Shown piece by piece: positions 15,521 through 23,953 of a DNA stretch of 33,024 nucleotides. The stretch's first letter is position 1. The number at the start of each line of letters is the position of its first letter. Position numbers and translations under genes: made by a program. Under the pieces are notes generated by a model. That model did no database searches and was not told the DNA's origin. It worked only from the letters and a program-made list of their open reading frames with translations. Source of the DNA: DATAXP01 sp036272935 (GTDB lineage: Bacteria; Planctomycetota; Planctomycetia; Pirellulales; PNKZ01); assembly GCA_036272935.1 (NCBI GenBank), contig DATAXP010000010.1, forward strand, positions 1 through 33,024, read 5' to 3'.

Positions 15521-16816
15521 CTAGATTCTCCACGGCTCACGCTGGGCCTCGGAACGCATGCGGTTGGCGGCCTCGTCGTTGACGAACGACGCGGTGGCGT
15601 GATCGAACTTCACTTGCCGACCCAGGAACAACGCGATATTGGCAGCGTGGCAGGCGATGTGAGCCTGGCAGGCCGCTTCGGCATTCCCCTTCGGTTGGCT
15701 GCGCGACTTCACGCAGTCGAGAAAATCGCGCACATGGAATGTGGCCGGGTAGCCGCCGATCTCGGCGACTTGTCGTCCGGCCAGCAGCGCCGGCGAGCTG
15801 AGCACCAGCTTGCCGCTGTCGCCCGCCTCGACCCAGCCGGTTTCGCCTTCGAATCGCACTGGGCACGAGCCCAATGGCAGCCAACCTTCTTCGCGGAAGA
15901 TCAACTCGATGCCGTCGTCATAACGGGTGACCAACTTGCCGTCTTTCGGCGGATTGTATTCCACCGGTGCCGGACGATCGCCGACAGCCCATTGGCAAAG
16001 GTCGACGCAGTGCGAGCCCCATTCGAGCACGCCGCCGCCGCCGAACGCGCCGACCATGCCGCCACCCTTCTCGAAGTTAAAGCCGTCGAGCTCCTTGGCG
16101 TTGAATGGACGCCACGCTGCGGGGCCGAGGTACATGTCCCAATCGACCACTTCCTTCGACGGCTCGGTTTCCGGAGGCAGCCAACCGCTGGCCATCGCTA
16201 CCATGCCGCGCGGATGAGCGTACAGCGTTTTGAGCTTGCCGAGCTTGCCGGTGCGTGCCAGCTCGCAGGCGAAGGCGAAGTGCGGCAGGTTGCGGCGCTG
16301 CGTGCCGACCTGGAACACGCGGCCGGTGCGGCGGATGGTATCGACCAGCGTGAGGCTTTGGGCAACATTCTTCGTGCACGGTTTTTCGCAGTAGATATCT
16401 TTGCCGGCCCGGGCGGCGTACATCGAAGCGGCAGCGTGCCAGTTGGGACCGGTGGCGATCAACACCGCGTCGATATCCTTGCGGTCGAGCAGGTCGCGGA
16501 AGTCGCGCACCATGTCGCAGTTGCCGTTGCCGTACTTCTCGTCGACAAGCTTCTTCACCGCCTCGCGGCGATCTTGCTTGACGTCGCAAACAGAGACGAA
16601 CTGCACGTCGCTTTGTTCGAGAAAGCACCCCAGGTCGTACTGCCCGCGCCGGCCGATGCCGATGCCGCCGACGACCACGCGCTCGCTGGGGGGCGTAGCA
16701 CCGTCGCGGCCGATGGCCGAGCTAGGAATGATGTGCGGCAAGGCGATTGCGGTGCTCGCGGCGGCGGCCGTCTTTAAGAATCGGCGCCGATGCAGTTGAT
16801 TCGGTTTTTTGGCCAT
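15521..16816 (-). CDS. Gfo/Idh/MocA oxidoreductase, Tat-exported, copy 1
   Basis: The protein has 431 residues. ATG at 16816 is preceded by a strong GGGAGGAG; it starts a twin-arginine signal (LHRRRFLKTAAAAS). The nucleotide-binding GGIGIGRRG follows the signal, and the catalytic EKP motif lies in YCEKPCTKN. Family members are NAD(P)-dependent sugar or inositol dehydrogenases; in planctomycetes many carry Tat signals and carry their cofactor out with them. The substrate is unknown. It is the downstream copy of a tandem pair; by eye about three quarters of residues match copy 2. This copy has a four-residue Gly-rich insertion (GGGMVGAFGGGGVLEW) near the middle. Confidence 0.95.
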   Translation of the reverse strand: MAKKPNQLHRRRFLKTAAAASTAIALPHIIPSSAIGRDGATPPSERVVVGGIGIGRRGQYDLGCFLEQSDVQFVSVCDVKQDRREAVKKLVDEKYGNGNCDMVRDFRDLLDRKDIDAVLIATGPNWHAAASMYAARAGKDIYCEKPCTKNVAQSLTLVDTIRRTGRVFQVGTQRRNLPHFAFACELARTGKLGKLKTLYAHPRGMVAMASGWLPPETEPSKEVVDWDMYLGPAAWRPFNAKELDGFNFEKGGGMVGAFGGGGVLEWGSHCVDLCQWAVGDRPAPVEYNPPKDGKLVTRYDDGIELIFREEGWLPLGSCPVRFEGETGWVEAGDSGKLVLSSPALLAGRQVAEIGGYPATFHVRDFLDCVKSRSQPKGNAEAACQAHIACHAANIALFLGRQVKFDHATASFVNDEAANRMRSEAQREPWRI

Positions 16817-16900
16817 GACGGCTCCTCCCTTCGCGGTGACGTGCAAACGATCAGTATAGGCTGTGCTGCTCGCTGGCGACACGGTTTCTTCCAGCGCTCG

Positions 16901-18184
16901 CTAAGCTCTCCAAGGCCCGCGCGCGGCCTCCGAACGTAGACGGTTCGCCACCTCGTCTCCGACGAACGCATTGGTCTTATGATCGTAAGTCAGCTTGCGA
17001 CCTAAAAACAACGCGATATTGGCGGCCTGGCAGGCAATGTGCGCCTGGCACGCCGCTTCGGCATCCGCCCGCGGGCGGCCACGAGACTTCACACAATCGA
17101 GGAAATCGCGCACATGGGCCGTGGCCGGTGCCGCGTCGATTTCTGGAGCATTTCGACCGGCGAGCAGCGCAGGCGAGCTAACGACGATTTTGCCGCTATC
17201 GCCGGCTTCTACCCAGCCGGCTTCGCCTTCGAATCGCACGGGGCACGAACCCAACGGCAGCCACCCGTCGCGGCGAATCACCAGCTCGACACCGTTGGCA
17301 TAGCGCGCGGTGAGCCGTTCGTCGCTGAGCGGATAGTACTCAACCGGGGCCGGGCAATCGCCGAGCGCCCATTGGCAGAGGTCGACGCAGTGCGTTCCCC
17401 ATTCCAACACGCCCGCGCCGACGAGCCCGCCCCCTTTCTCGAAGTTCGAACCGATGAGCAGCTTTTGGTTGTACGGTCGCCAGGCTGCGGGACCGAGGTA
17501 CATGTCCCAATCGACGACTTCCTTCGATGGCTCGACCTCGGCGGGTAGCCAACCGCTGGTCATCGCGAGCATGTCGCGCGGATGGGCGTGGACGGCTTGG
17601 AGCTTGCCAAGCTTGCCGGTACGCGCCAGCTCACAGGCCAGGGCGAAGTGCGGAATGTTCCGCCGTTGCGTACCGACCTGGAACACTCGCCCGGTGCGGC
17701 GAATCGTGTCGGCCAGCGCCAGGCTCTGCGAGATATTCTTGGTGCACGGTTTCTCGCAGTAAATATCCTTGCCGGCGCGGGCGGCATACATCGAAGCCGT
17801 GCCATGCCAGTTCGGCCCAGTGGCGATCATCACGGCGTCGATGTCGCGGCGGTCGAGCAGCTCGCGAAAGTCACGGATCATCGCGCAGTTGCCGTTGCCG
17901 TATTTCTCGTCGACCACTTGCTTCACCGCTTGGCGGCGTTTTTGCTTCACGTCGCAAACGGCTGCGAATTGCACATCGCGCTGATCGAGAAAACAGCCCA
18001 ACACGTAGCTGCCCCGCCGGCCGATGCCGATGCCGCCGACCACGACGCGCTCGCTGGGGGGCGTCGCACCGTCGCGGCCGATGGCCGAACTGGGGATGAT
18101 GTGCGGCAAGGCGATTGCGGCGCTCGCCGTTGCGGCCGACGTCAGAAACCGACGGCGATGGAGTGGCGTTGAGTGCTTGGCCAC
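16901..18184 (-). CDS. Gfo/Idh/MocA oxidoreductase, Tat-exported, copy 2
   Basis: The protein has 427 residues. The start is GTG at 18184 with GGGAGAG upstream; it begins a twin-arginine signal (LHRRRFLTSAATASAA). GGIGIGRRG and YCEKPCTKN carry the cofactor and catalytic motifs. The sequence is colinear with copy 1 from signal to C-terminus (both end in PWR plus one residue), so the pair arose by tandem duplication. Differences cluster in the middle (residues 230-330), the part of these enzymes that shapes the substrate pocket, which suggests related but different substrates. The gap of 84 bases to copy 1 suggests a shared transcript. Confidence 0.95.
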   Translation of the reverse strand: MAKHSTPLHRRRFLTSAATASAAIALPHIIPSSAIGRDGATPPSERVVVGGIGIGRRGSYVLGCFLDQRDVQFAAVCDVKQKRRQAVKQVVDEKYGNGNCAMIRDFRELLDRRDIDAVMIATGPNWHGTASMYAARAGKDIYCEKPCTKNISQSLALADTIRRTGRVFQVGTQRRNIPHFALACELARTGKLGKLQAVHAHPRDMLAMTSGWLPAEVEPSKEVVDWDMYLGPAAWRPYNQKLLIGSNFEKGGGLVGAGVLEWGTHCVDLCQWALGDCPAPVEYYPLSDERLTARYANGVELVIRRDGWLPLGSCPVRFEGEAGWVEAGDSGKIVVSSPALLAGRNAPEIDAAPATAHVRDFLDCVKSRGRPRADAEAACQAHIACQAANIALFLGRKLTYDHKTNAFVGDEVANRLRSEAARGPWRA

Positions 18185-18338
18185 GAGGGCTCTCCCGAGA
18201 CTTCGAGCATTTGCAAGCCCCCCGCTTCAGGCAATGCGTTCCAGCATAACGCACGCGAACAGCCCCCGGCCAGAGGGCGACAAGATGCGCCGCGAGAATC
18301 GCCCCGGCTTCTGCCCCGGGGGGGTGCGCACGACGCGG

Positions 18339-19688
18339 TTAGTGCCGCCACTCCATTCCCAGGCCGGTTGCGTTGCCGCTGGCCCAAGGAAGAATCCGCG
18401 GCGCCCGGCCGGTTTGGGTGTTGTCGACCGCCGTGCAGGCGAACAACGCCATCGTGTAGCCGAGGAACACTTGCGAAGGATAGTGGGCCTGATCGTTGAC
18501 GCGCGAAAGGCCCGGCATCACCGACAGGCCGTAAAAGACCACCTTGAGCACCGGCCGCTCGGTCATCTTGGCGGCAGTGATGAACGGAATGGCGCCGACA
18601 AACGCATGACCGCTGACGCCGTTGTCGTCGACAAAGAATTTCCAGTTCGAGCCCCACGGATGTTCGTCGGGGCGTCCGGCACCGGTGACCTCTTGCATCA
18701 ACAACAACGCCGGACCACCGACGATGCCGGCGCGCAGCCCGCGACCACCATATTCGGCAAACAGGCCGCCGACCGGCCGATCCTCGAACACGGTGCCGAC
18801 CAGGTAGATCGCCGCGAATGCCGGGAAGGTATACAGGCCTTCGCCGAACACTTTGAACGCGTGAATACCGCTCTGGTAACCGATTCCGTGATTGTACGCG
18901 CTGCGCAGATCCTGATCGGCCTCCGTGTTCGCGATCGGCGCAGCAATGGCGAACGCAATGCCTTGGCCGATCAAGCTGCGGCACGAATAGTAATTCTTGT
19001 AATCCGAAACGATGTTGTCGAACTCATGTTCGACGCGCGGCCAGCGCGAAAAATATCCCGTCGAGTGTGTCGTCTCGTCGTCGACCAAGGCCGGCCGCGG
19101 ATCGAACACACTCGCGCCGCCGCCGATGCGCGGCATGAGCGCCGCGACGATGCGTTGCTCTTCGGCTTCATCGCGGCCCAGCGACCGCCACGTGCCCGCC
19201 TCGGGATCGACCCCGCGCAGCGCGTCTTGCGCCTCGACGAATGCCGACACTTCGATCTGGCAACCGCCGGTCGCGGCAGGCTGCATGGCCACGCCGATCC
19301 AGCGCCGCTCGACGGGGGCGCTGATCGCCGGCGGCGTCGGCAGCACCAGGGCGAATGTCTGCAATCGACCTTGCTCCCATTGGCCGCCAAGCAACCGCGG
19401 CGGGGAGTTCCGCTCGACCGGATAATACTGACTGAGTGTCTCGACGATCTGCTGCCACAGCGAGAACGGATCGGCGGTGGGGACGCGGATGGCGTTGCCG
19501 AGAACTTGCGGCGTCGCTGCCGGCATCATGGCTGGCGGTGTCATTGCCGCCGGCGCGGTCGCTTGGGGAGCGGCCGGTGCGAGTTCACCCCACGGGATCA
19601 CCGGCGGTGCTTGGGCGCGCACCGTCAGCCGAGTGCCCCAAAATGCCGCTGCCCCGAACAGCAGACCGATCGCGATGCGGCGAAGCAT
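18339..19688 (-). CDS. Exported PAP2-like protein with altered active site
   Basis: The protein has 449 residues. ATG at 19688 begins a signal peptide (MLRRIAIGLLFGAAAFWGTR). Residues 30-60 are Ala/Pro rich. Residues about 70-200 form an N-terminal domain I do not recognise (LWQQIVETLSQYYPVER). The C-terminal part (about 235-430) is PAP2/acid phosphatase-like: GRP at 338-340, SGHAF at 359-363, and SR at 395-396 with His402 six residues on. The usual Lys of motif one is Gln332, and the usual Asp of motif three is Gln406. His361, Arg396 and His402, which form the catalytic core, are kept, so activity on lipid or nucleotide phosphates is possible but may be weakened. Confidence 0.8.
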   Translation of the reverse strand: MLRRIAIGLLFGAAAFWGTRLTVRAQAPPVIPWGELAPAAPQATAPAAMTPPAMMPAATPQVLGNAIRVPTADPFSLWQQIVETLSQYYPVERNSPPRLLGGQWEQGRLQTFALVLPTPPAISAPVERRWIGVAMQPAATGGCQIEVSAFVEAQDALRGVDPEAGTWRSLGRDEAEEQRIVAALMPRIGGGASVFDPRPALVDDETTHSTGYFSRWPRVEHEFDNIVSDYKNYYSCRSLIGQGIAFAIAAPIANTEADQDLRSAYNHGIGYQSGIHAFKVFGEGLYTFPAFAAIYLVGTVFEDRPVGGLFAEYGGRGLRAGIVGGPALLLMQEVTGAGRPDEHPWGSNWKFFVDDNGVSGHAFVGAIPFITAAKMTERPVLKVVFYGLSVMPGLSRVNDQAHYPSQVFLGYTMALFACTAVDNTQTGRAPRILPWASGNATGLGMEWRH

Positions 19689-19764
19689 GCAGTTGTGGTC
19701 CGGCCGTGGGAGACGAATGTCCGTCACGCGCCGCCGGGCGGCAGCGCGCATAGGAAGGAGCCAG

Positions 19765-19796
19765 CATTGTCCGTGAAAGCACCGCGTCGGACAATG
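19765..19796. repeat. 9-bp inverted repeat between dapA and the PAP2 gene
   Basis: CATTGTCCG (19765-19773) and CGGACAATG (19788-19796) are perfect inverted repeats around 14 bases. A TTGACA (19795-19800, minus strand) overlaps the outer end of one arm but has no matching -10. The repeat could be an operator or a 3' hairpin of dapA; there is no U tract. Confidence 0.45.
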
Positions 19797-19825
19797 TCAA
19801 ATTGTCGGGCTGCTAGCAAGGCGTG

Positions 19826-20713
19826 CTACAGCAGCCCGTAGTTTGTCAGCGTCGTGCGCAGACGAGCTTCTTCGGCTGGGCTCAATGGCGTCATCGGCAT
19901 GCGCAGCTCGCCGGTATCGCGACCGAGCATCTTCATCGCCGCCTTGATCGGAATCGGGTTGGTCGACAAGCCGAGCATGTCGCGACAGAGCGGGAACAGC
20001 TTGCGGTGCCAGCGTTGCGCCTCGGCGACGTTTCCGGCGTCGAACGCCTTCACGAGCGCGATCACATCCTTGGGGACGATATTACCGGCCACCGAGATCA
20101 CGCCGCGTCCGCCGATGGCCAACAGCGGCAACGTCAGGCTGTCGTCGCCGCTGAGCACCGTGAGGTTCGACAGCGCGATGATCTGCGATGCCTGATCCAT
20201 CGAGCCGGTCGCTTCCTTGACCATCGTGATGCCGGCCAGCTCGCCCATGCGGACGATCGTCTCGGGCTCGACGTTCTTCCCAGTGCGCCCGGGAATGTTG
20301 TACACGCAGATCGGGATATCGACCGCTTCGGCCAGGGCTTTGAAGTGCTGGTAGAACCCTTCCTGAGTCGGCTTGTTGTAGTAAGGGGCGACCACCAGCG
20401 CCGCATCGGCGCCGCTCTTGGCGGCCCAGGTGGTGAGCCGCAGCGCTTCGCGCGTGCTGTTCGAGCCGGTGCCGGGCATCACCTTGATCCGCCCGGCGGC
20501 GATCTGCACCACCTCGGCGATCACGCGCTCATGCTCTTCGTGCGACAGCGTGGGTGATTCGCCCGTCGTGCCAACCGGGCAGAGGCACGTCGTCCCGGCA
20601 GCAATCTGGAACTCGACCTGCGCGCGCAGCGCCGGCAGATCGACCGTGCCGTTCTTGAACGGCGTGGTGATCGCGACACTCAACCCGGCGAATGCTTCAC
20701 CCTTGGTAGGCAT
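19826..20713 (-). CDS. dapA: 4-hydroxy-tetrahydrodipicolinate synthase
   Basis: The protein has 295 residues, the normal length. It condenses pyruvate with aspartate semialdehyde, the first committed step to diaminopimelate and lysine. The Schiff-base lysine is Lys166 (VKEATG), the proton relay Tyr138 and the substrate-binding Arg143 (YNIPGRTG), and the GTTGES motif spans 48-53. It is a cytoplasmic TIM-barrel enzyme. There is no ribosome-binding site; the ATG at 20713 lies about where transcription should begin from the promoter at 20721-20748, so the message may be leaderless. It may also be read from the pdxJ-esterase unit upstream. Confidence 0.96.
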   Translation of the reverse strand: MPTKGEAFAGLSVAITTPFKNGTVDLPALRAQVEFQIAAGTTCLCPVGTTGESPTLSHEEHERVIAEVVQIAAGRIKVMPGTGSNSTREALRLTTWAAKSGADAALVVAPYYNKPTQEGFYQHFKALAEAVDIPICVYNIPGRTGKNVEPETIVRMGELAGITMVKEATGSMDQASQIIALSNLTVLSGDDSLTLPLLAIGGRGVISVAGNIVPKDVIALVKAFDAGNVAEAQRWHRKLFPLCRDMLGLSTNPIPIKAAMKMLGRDTGELRMPMTPLSPAEEARLRTTLTNYGLL

Positions 20714-20720
20714 GGACGAG

Positions 20721-20748
20721 ATTCTAGAAAATACGGGCTAAACCGCAA
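20721..20748 (-). promoter_or_regulatory. Candidate promoter for dapA
   Basis: TTGCGG (20743-20748) and TAGAAT (20721-20726) on the minus strand are 16 bases apart. The predicted start falls within a base or two of the dapA ATG at 20713. Confidence 0.45.
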
Positions 20749-20771
20749 GCGACCTTGCTGGGGGCGGCGGA

Positions 20772-21563
20772 TCAATGCCGCGCGTCGCGTGCCGCGCCCG
20801 GGCGCACATAGGCGGCCAATTCGGGCGCTTTCGCCCGGATTTCCTCAATGGCGAGGTCGCAAACGCGCGAAGCGCCCAGCGCGTTTAGATGGGTTCCATC
20901 CTGGAACCCTTCCGGGTACTTCAAAAACTCTCCCGGCTCGACGTTATTGAACAGCCGTTTCGAGCGCTCCGGGCCGAGCTTCGTCAGCAGGTTGCCGGTC
21001 TTCTGAGCGAGATCGAGCAGCGGCACGTTTAGCTCGGCCGCGACCTTGCGAGTCGCCACCAGGTAATCACCATGGGTGTCGAGCAGTGTCTTGCCATCGG
21101 CTTCATACATATTCCGGACAATCGAGGTGGCAAGGATCGGTGTCGCCTGCCGCTCGCGTACTTCGCTTACAAATCGTTCCAGATTCGCTTGAAATGAATC
21201 GAAAGGCGCCGTGTGCCGCCCCTCGTCGGGTTTGTTGTCATTGTGGCCGAACTGCATCAAAACGAAATCGCCCGGATTGAGGCGATCGAGAATCTGCTGC
21301 CAACGTCCGCTGTCGCGAAAGCTCTTGCTGCTTTGCCCTCCCGAGGCAAAATTTTCGACGCGGACACTGTCGTCGAAATAAGGTTGAAGCATTTGGCCCC
21401 AGCCGCGTGCCGGAGTCGCGGGGACCAGCGACTGCGCCGCCATCGTCGAGTCGCCGGCCATGAATAGCGTGCAGAAGCATTGCGTCTGCGCGAATGTAGG
21501 CTCACCGGCGCTGGCGATGGCGACGGCAACAACGATTCCAACCAGTGGAACGCGTGCGATCAT
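20772..21563 (-). CDS. Secreted SGNH-family esterase
   Basis: The protein has 263 residues with a Sec signal peptide (IVVAVAIASAGEPTFAQ). The SGNH blocks are complete: GDST with nucleophile Ser39, Gly-rich ENFASGGQSSKSF with the oxyanion Gly, QFGHND with Asn108, and DGTHLN with Asp222 and His225. The pattern is that of rhamnogalacturonan acetylesterase-like enzymes, which take acetyl groups off plant or algal polysaccharides outside the cytoplasm. The ATG at 21563 overlaps the pdxJ stop as ATGA, with AAGG upstream, so it is translationally coupled to pdxJ despite the unrelated job. Confidence 0.9.
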   Translation of the reverse strand: MIARVPLVGIVVAVAIASAGEPTFAQTQCFCTLFMAGDSTMAAQSLVPATPARGWGQMLQPYFDDSVRVENFASGGQSSKSFRDSGRWQQILDRLNPGDFVLMQFGHNDNKPDEGRHTAPFDSFQANLERFVSEVRERQATPILATSIVRNMYEADGKTLLDTHGDYLVATRKVAAELNVPLLDLAQKTGNLLTKLGPERSKRLFNNVEPGEFLKYPEGFQDGTHLNALGASRVCDLAIEEIRAKAPELAAYVRPGAARDARH

Positions 21564-22285
21564 GACTCGACCTTGCCGATCAAATCTTTCATCTCGCGCA
21601 CCGCTTGCTGAAAGCCGACCATGACCGCCCGCGCGACGATGCTGTGTCCGATGTTCAGCTCATTCATTCCGGCAATCGCGGCCACCGGCAGCACGTTGCG
21701 ATACGTCAGCCCGTGCCCGGCGTGCAACACCAAGCCCCGTTCAATTACCATCCGGCCAGCATTGGTGAGCTTCACCAACTCGGCAGTCGCAGCTTGTTCG
21801 CCGCGGGCCAGCGCGTAGCAGCCGGTGTGAAGCTCCACGGCCTCGGCGCCGACGGCCGCCGCGGCGTCGATCTGCCGCTGGTCGGGATCGAGGAACAAGC
21901 TCACGGTGATGCCCGCATCTTTCAGCTTCGCAACCACGTCGGCAATGTGGCGTTGCTGGCCGGCGACGTCGAGGCCGCCTTCGGTCGTAATCTCCTGCCG
22001 GCTTTCGGGCACGAGCGTCGCCTGGTCGGGGCGCGTCTGACAGGCGATCGCCACGATTTCGTCGCTGGCGCCGAGTTCGAGGTTCAGCTTCACAGTAACC
22101 GTTTCGCGCAGCAAGCGCAGATCGCGATCTTGGATGTGCCGGCGGTCTTCGCGCAGATGGATGGTGATGCCGTCGGCCCCGCCAAGCTCGGCCAGCGCGG
22201 CGGCCCACACCGGATCGGGCTCGTAGGTCCGCCGCGCTTGGCGCACCGTGGCGACGTGGTCGATGTTCACGCCAAGGCGCGCCAT
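21560..22285 (-). CDS. pdxJ: Pyridoxine 5'-phosphate synthase
   Basis: The protein has 241 residues, the standard size. It makes pyridoxine 5'-phosphate from deoxyxylulose 5-phosphate and aminoacetone phosphate in the DXP-dependent vitamin B6 route. Conserved residues: His10 (LGVNIDHVATVRQAR), His43, Arg45, Glu46 and Arg48 (IHLREDRRHI), Glu70 (VKLNLELG), and the C-terminal HAGHGLTY and GMNELNIGH loops that close on phosphate. It is cytoplasmic. It is divergent from the small plus-strand gene at 22400, with a TATAAT at 22349-22354 between them. Confidence 0.97.
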   Translation of the reverse strand: MARLGVNIDHVATVRQARRTYEPDPVWAAALAELGGADGITIHLREDRRHIQDRDLRLLRETVTVKLNLELGASDEIVAIACQTRPDQATLVPESRQEITTEGGLDVAGQQRHIADVVAKLKDAGITVSLFLDPDQRQIDAAAAVGAEAVELHTGCYALARGEQAATAELVKLTNAGRMVIERGLVLHAGHGLTYRNVLPVAAIAGMNELNIGHSIVARAVMVGFQQAVREMKDLIGKVES

Positions 22286-22348
22286 ACCTGCGGAAGCCTT
22301 CCTGCAAGAGTTGTCTGATCGTTGTTGTCTTATCGGGGAGCCCCGGCG

Positions 22349-22354
22349 ATTATA
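22349..22354 (-). promoter_or_regulatory. Possible -10 element for pdxJ
   Basis: A perfect TATAAT on the minus strand lies 64 bases before the pdxJ ATG. No convincing -35 is present at the usual distance, so this is only a candidate. Confidence 0.35.
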
Positions 22355-22399
22355 GCCAGACGGTAGCTCGGCCGCACTTCACGCTTTCGGGGTCATGCT

Positions 22400-22588
22400 G
22401 TGGAAACGATTCGCTGGATAACGCTCATCGCCTTGACACTGCTGCTGGCCGAAGGGTTCACGCTGAGCATGTTTCCGGCGCAATTTCAACGGCTGCTCTT
22501 GGAGCTGGATCCCAAGATGCTGCAAGCCGCGGGGCTCTGCGAGACGCTGATCGCCAGCGGCCTGATCGCGGCCTTGCTGCTGGAATAA
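22400..22588 (+). CDS. Small DUF2065-like membrane protein
   Basis: The protein has 62 residues and two transmembrane helices (ITLIALTLLLAEGF and a C-terminal LCETLIASGLIAALLLE). The pattern of Glu-Gly in helix one, FP in the turn and a Gly-rich second helix matches DUF2065 (YjeT-type) proteins, whose role is unknown. The start is GTG at 22400; the nearby ATG is in another frame. It is the only supported plus-strand gene to the right of 1123 and converges on the CobB-like gene with a 27-base gap. Confidence 0.6.
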   Translation: METIRWITLIALTLLLAEGFTLSMFPAQFQRLLLELDPKMLQAAGLCETLIASGLIAALLLE

Positions 22589-22615
22589 CTGCTGCTCGGA
22601 TGAGGAGCGGACAAA

Positions 22616-23953
22616 TCACGGTGTCGCCGCCAGCGACGCCGCGCCGACCAGCGAGTGCAGCACATGGAGCTGCGCGGCAAAGTTCAAGTGCACGCAACTG
22701 GCGATGACCCGTTGATGAGCGAACAGCTCGCCACAGCCATCGAGCAGCGGCGTCAAATGCGTCAGCTTTCCTAGCGGAGTGATCTGCCAGTTGCGATTGC
22801 GATAGCCGCGCAACGACGTGTTGGCGGCACCTAGCCAACTGGCCGCCTCCAGCGTCAGTTCAACTGGCTCAAGCGGCACAAACGTGCTGCTGAGTCGCGC
22901 GGTTGCCGGCAGCACTCCCGCCATGCCGACGCGCGTACCGCAAGGGGTTTCGAGCGACTGACACAGGTAGGCGGCGCCGGCCCCTTCGGCGTAGATTCGT
23001 CCGCCGGCACGCACGTGCTGCTGCAAGGCGGCACGCATGCAGTGATTGTCGGCGAGCCGCTCGGCGAACAGATCGGGCCGTCCGCAACCGAGGAACACTA
23101 GGTCGACTCCCGGCGGCAGCGACTCATCGGCGAGCGGCGAAAAGTCGACGACTCTCGCCCCGAGCAACTCGAGCACATCGTGTACGTCGGGAAAGTGACA
23201 GCGAAAAACATCGTCGTAGGCAATCGCCACCGTCGCCACGCACGAGCCAAACGTTCGGCAAAGCTCGTCGAGCGGCCGGCCGCAGAATTCGGGCTGCTCG
23301 CGCCCTTGGCCGCGCTCGATGATCGGTTCGAGCCGCGTGTACCGCTCAAGGCTCTGTCCCAGGCGATCGCAGGTTTCGGGCAAAACGCGCCCCCCGGGCT
23401 GCATCGCCGCCACCGCCGCGCGCTCCTCGGGCAGTTCGTCGAGCCCGCCGACCACCGGGATACGCCACAGCGATTCGACGACCGTCTGCCAGGAGAAGAA
23501 ACCTTCCTCTCCCTTCACCCGATCCAACACCAACGCATCGACCGTGGGCCTGGGGGGCAATCGACAACCGCTTAACTGTGACACGTCGAGCACCGCAATT
23601 CGCACCAGGCCCAACCATTGGCAAAGCGGATCGAGCCGACCACCGGTCGCTTGCCCCGTTTCCGTCGCCGCTGGAGCATAACTTCCTTCGACGACCGCCA
23701 CGTCGCAATCGCGGCAGGCGCGTTGGAATAGCTCGCGGCACAGTTCGGGGCGCATCAGCCAGCTATCGAGATGGTGCGATTCCAGCCCAGCCGCCGCCAG
23801 CGCGCCGTCGACGCCGCCGAACGAGCAGCGTGAATGAAAATGCTGCGCCTGGTAACCGCCGCGCGTCAGGGCGTTGAGCAGCGCCCAAGTAACAAATCGC
23901 GAATCGGCCTCGGGTTGAACGGTTCCTAACGCCAAGCGAGGCAACCGTGACAT
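22616..23953 (-). CDS. CobB/CbiA-like protein lacking catalytic motifs
   Basis: The protein has 445 residues, colinear with cobyrinate a,c-diamide synthase: an N-terminal dethiobiotin-synthetase-like half (VVEGSYAPAATETG in place of the metal-binding VVEG motif context) and a C-terminal class-I amidotransferase-like half (AIAYDDVFRCHFPDVHDVLE, FSPLADESLP, VFLGCGRPDLFAERLADN). Two active-site elements are missing. The P-loop (usually G-x-G-K-T/S) is replaced by LALGTVQPEADSRF at 8-20. The amidotransferase cysteine of AECGG is Gly324 (YAEGAG). His422 is kept. It therefore probably does not perform the ATP- and glutamine-dependent amidation; a binding or regulatory role is possible. I chose ATG 23953; a TTG two codons upstream is also open. 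No other cobalamin gene is in the window. Confidence 0.82.
   Translation of the reverse strand: MSRLPRLALGTVQPEADSRFVTWALLNALTRGGYQAQHFHSRCSFGGVDGALAAAGLESHHLDSWLMRPELCRELFQRACRDCDVAVVEGSYAPAATETGQATGGRLDPLCQWLGLVRIAVLDVSQLSGCRLPPRPTVDALVLDRVKGEEGFFSWQTVVESLWRIPVVGGLDELPEERAAVAAMQPGGRVLPETCDRLGQSLERYTRLEPIIERGQGREQPEFCGRPLDELCRTFGSCVATVAIAYDDVFRCHFPDVHDVLELLGARVVDFSPLADESLPPGVDLVFLGCGRPDLFAERLADNHCMRAALQQHVRAGGRIYAEGAGAAYLCQSLETPCGTRVGMAGVLPATARLSSTFVPLEPVELTLEAASWLGAANTSLRGYRNRNWQITPLGKLTHLTPLLDGCGELFAHQRVIASCVHLNFAAQLHVLHSLVGAASLAATP

Noticed and set aside
18305..18328. CCCCGG/CCGGGG hairpin downstream of the PAP2 gene
   Set aside because: Short, GC-only and without a U tract; insufficient to call a terminator.
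18024..19841. A 605-codon plus-strand open frame opposite the PAP2 gene
   Set aside because: Antisense to a gene with clear motifs and a signal peptide; the translation is Arg/His/Gly-rich with no recognisable domain.
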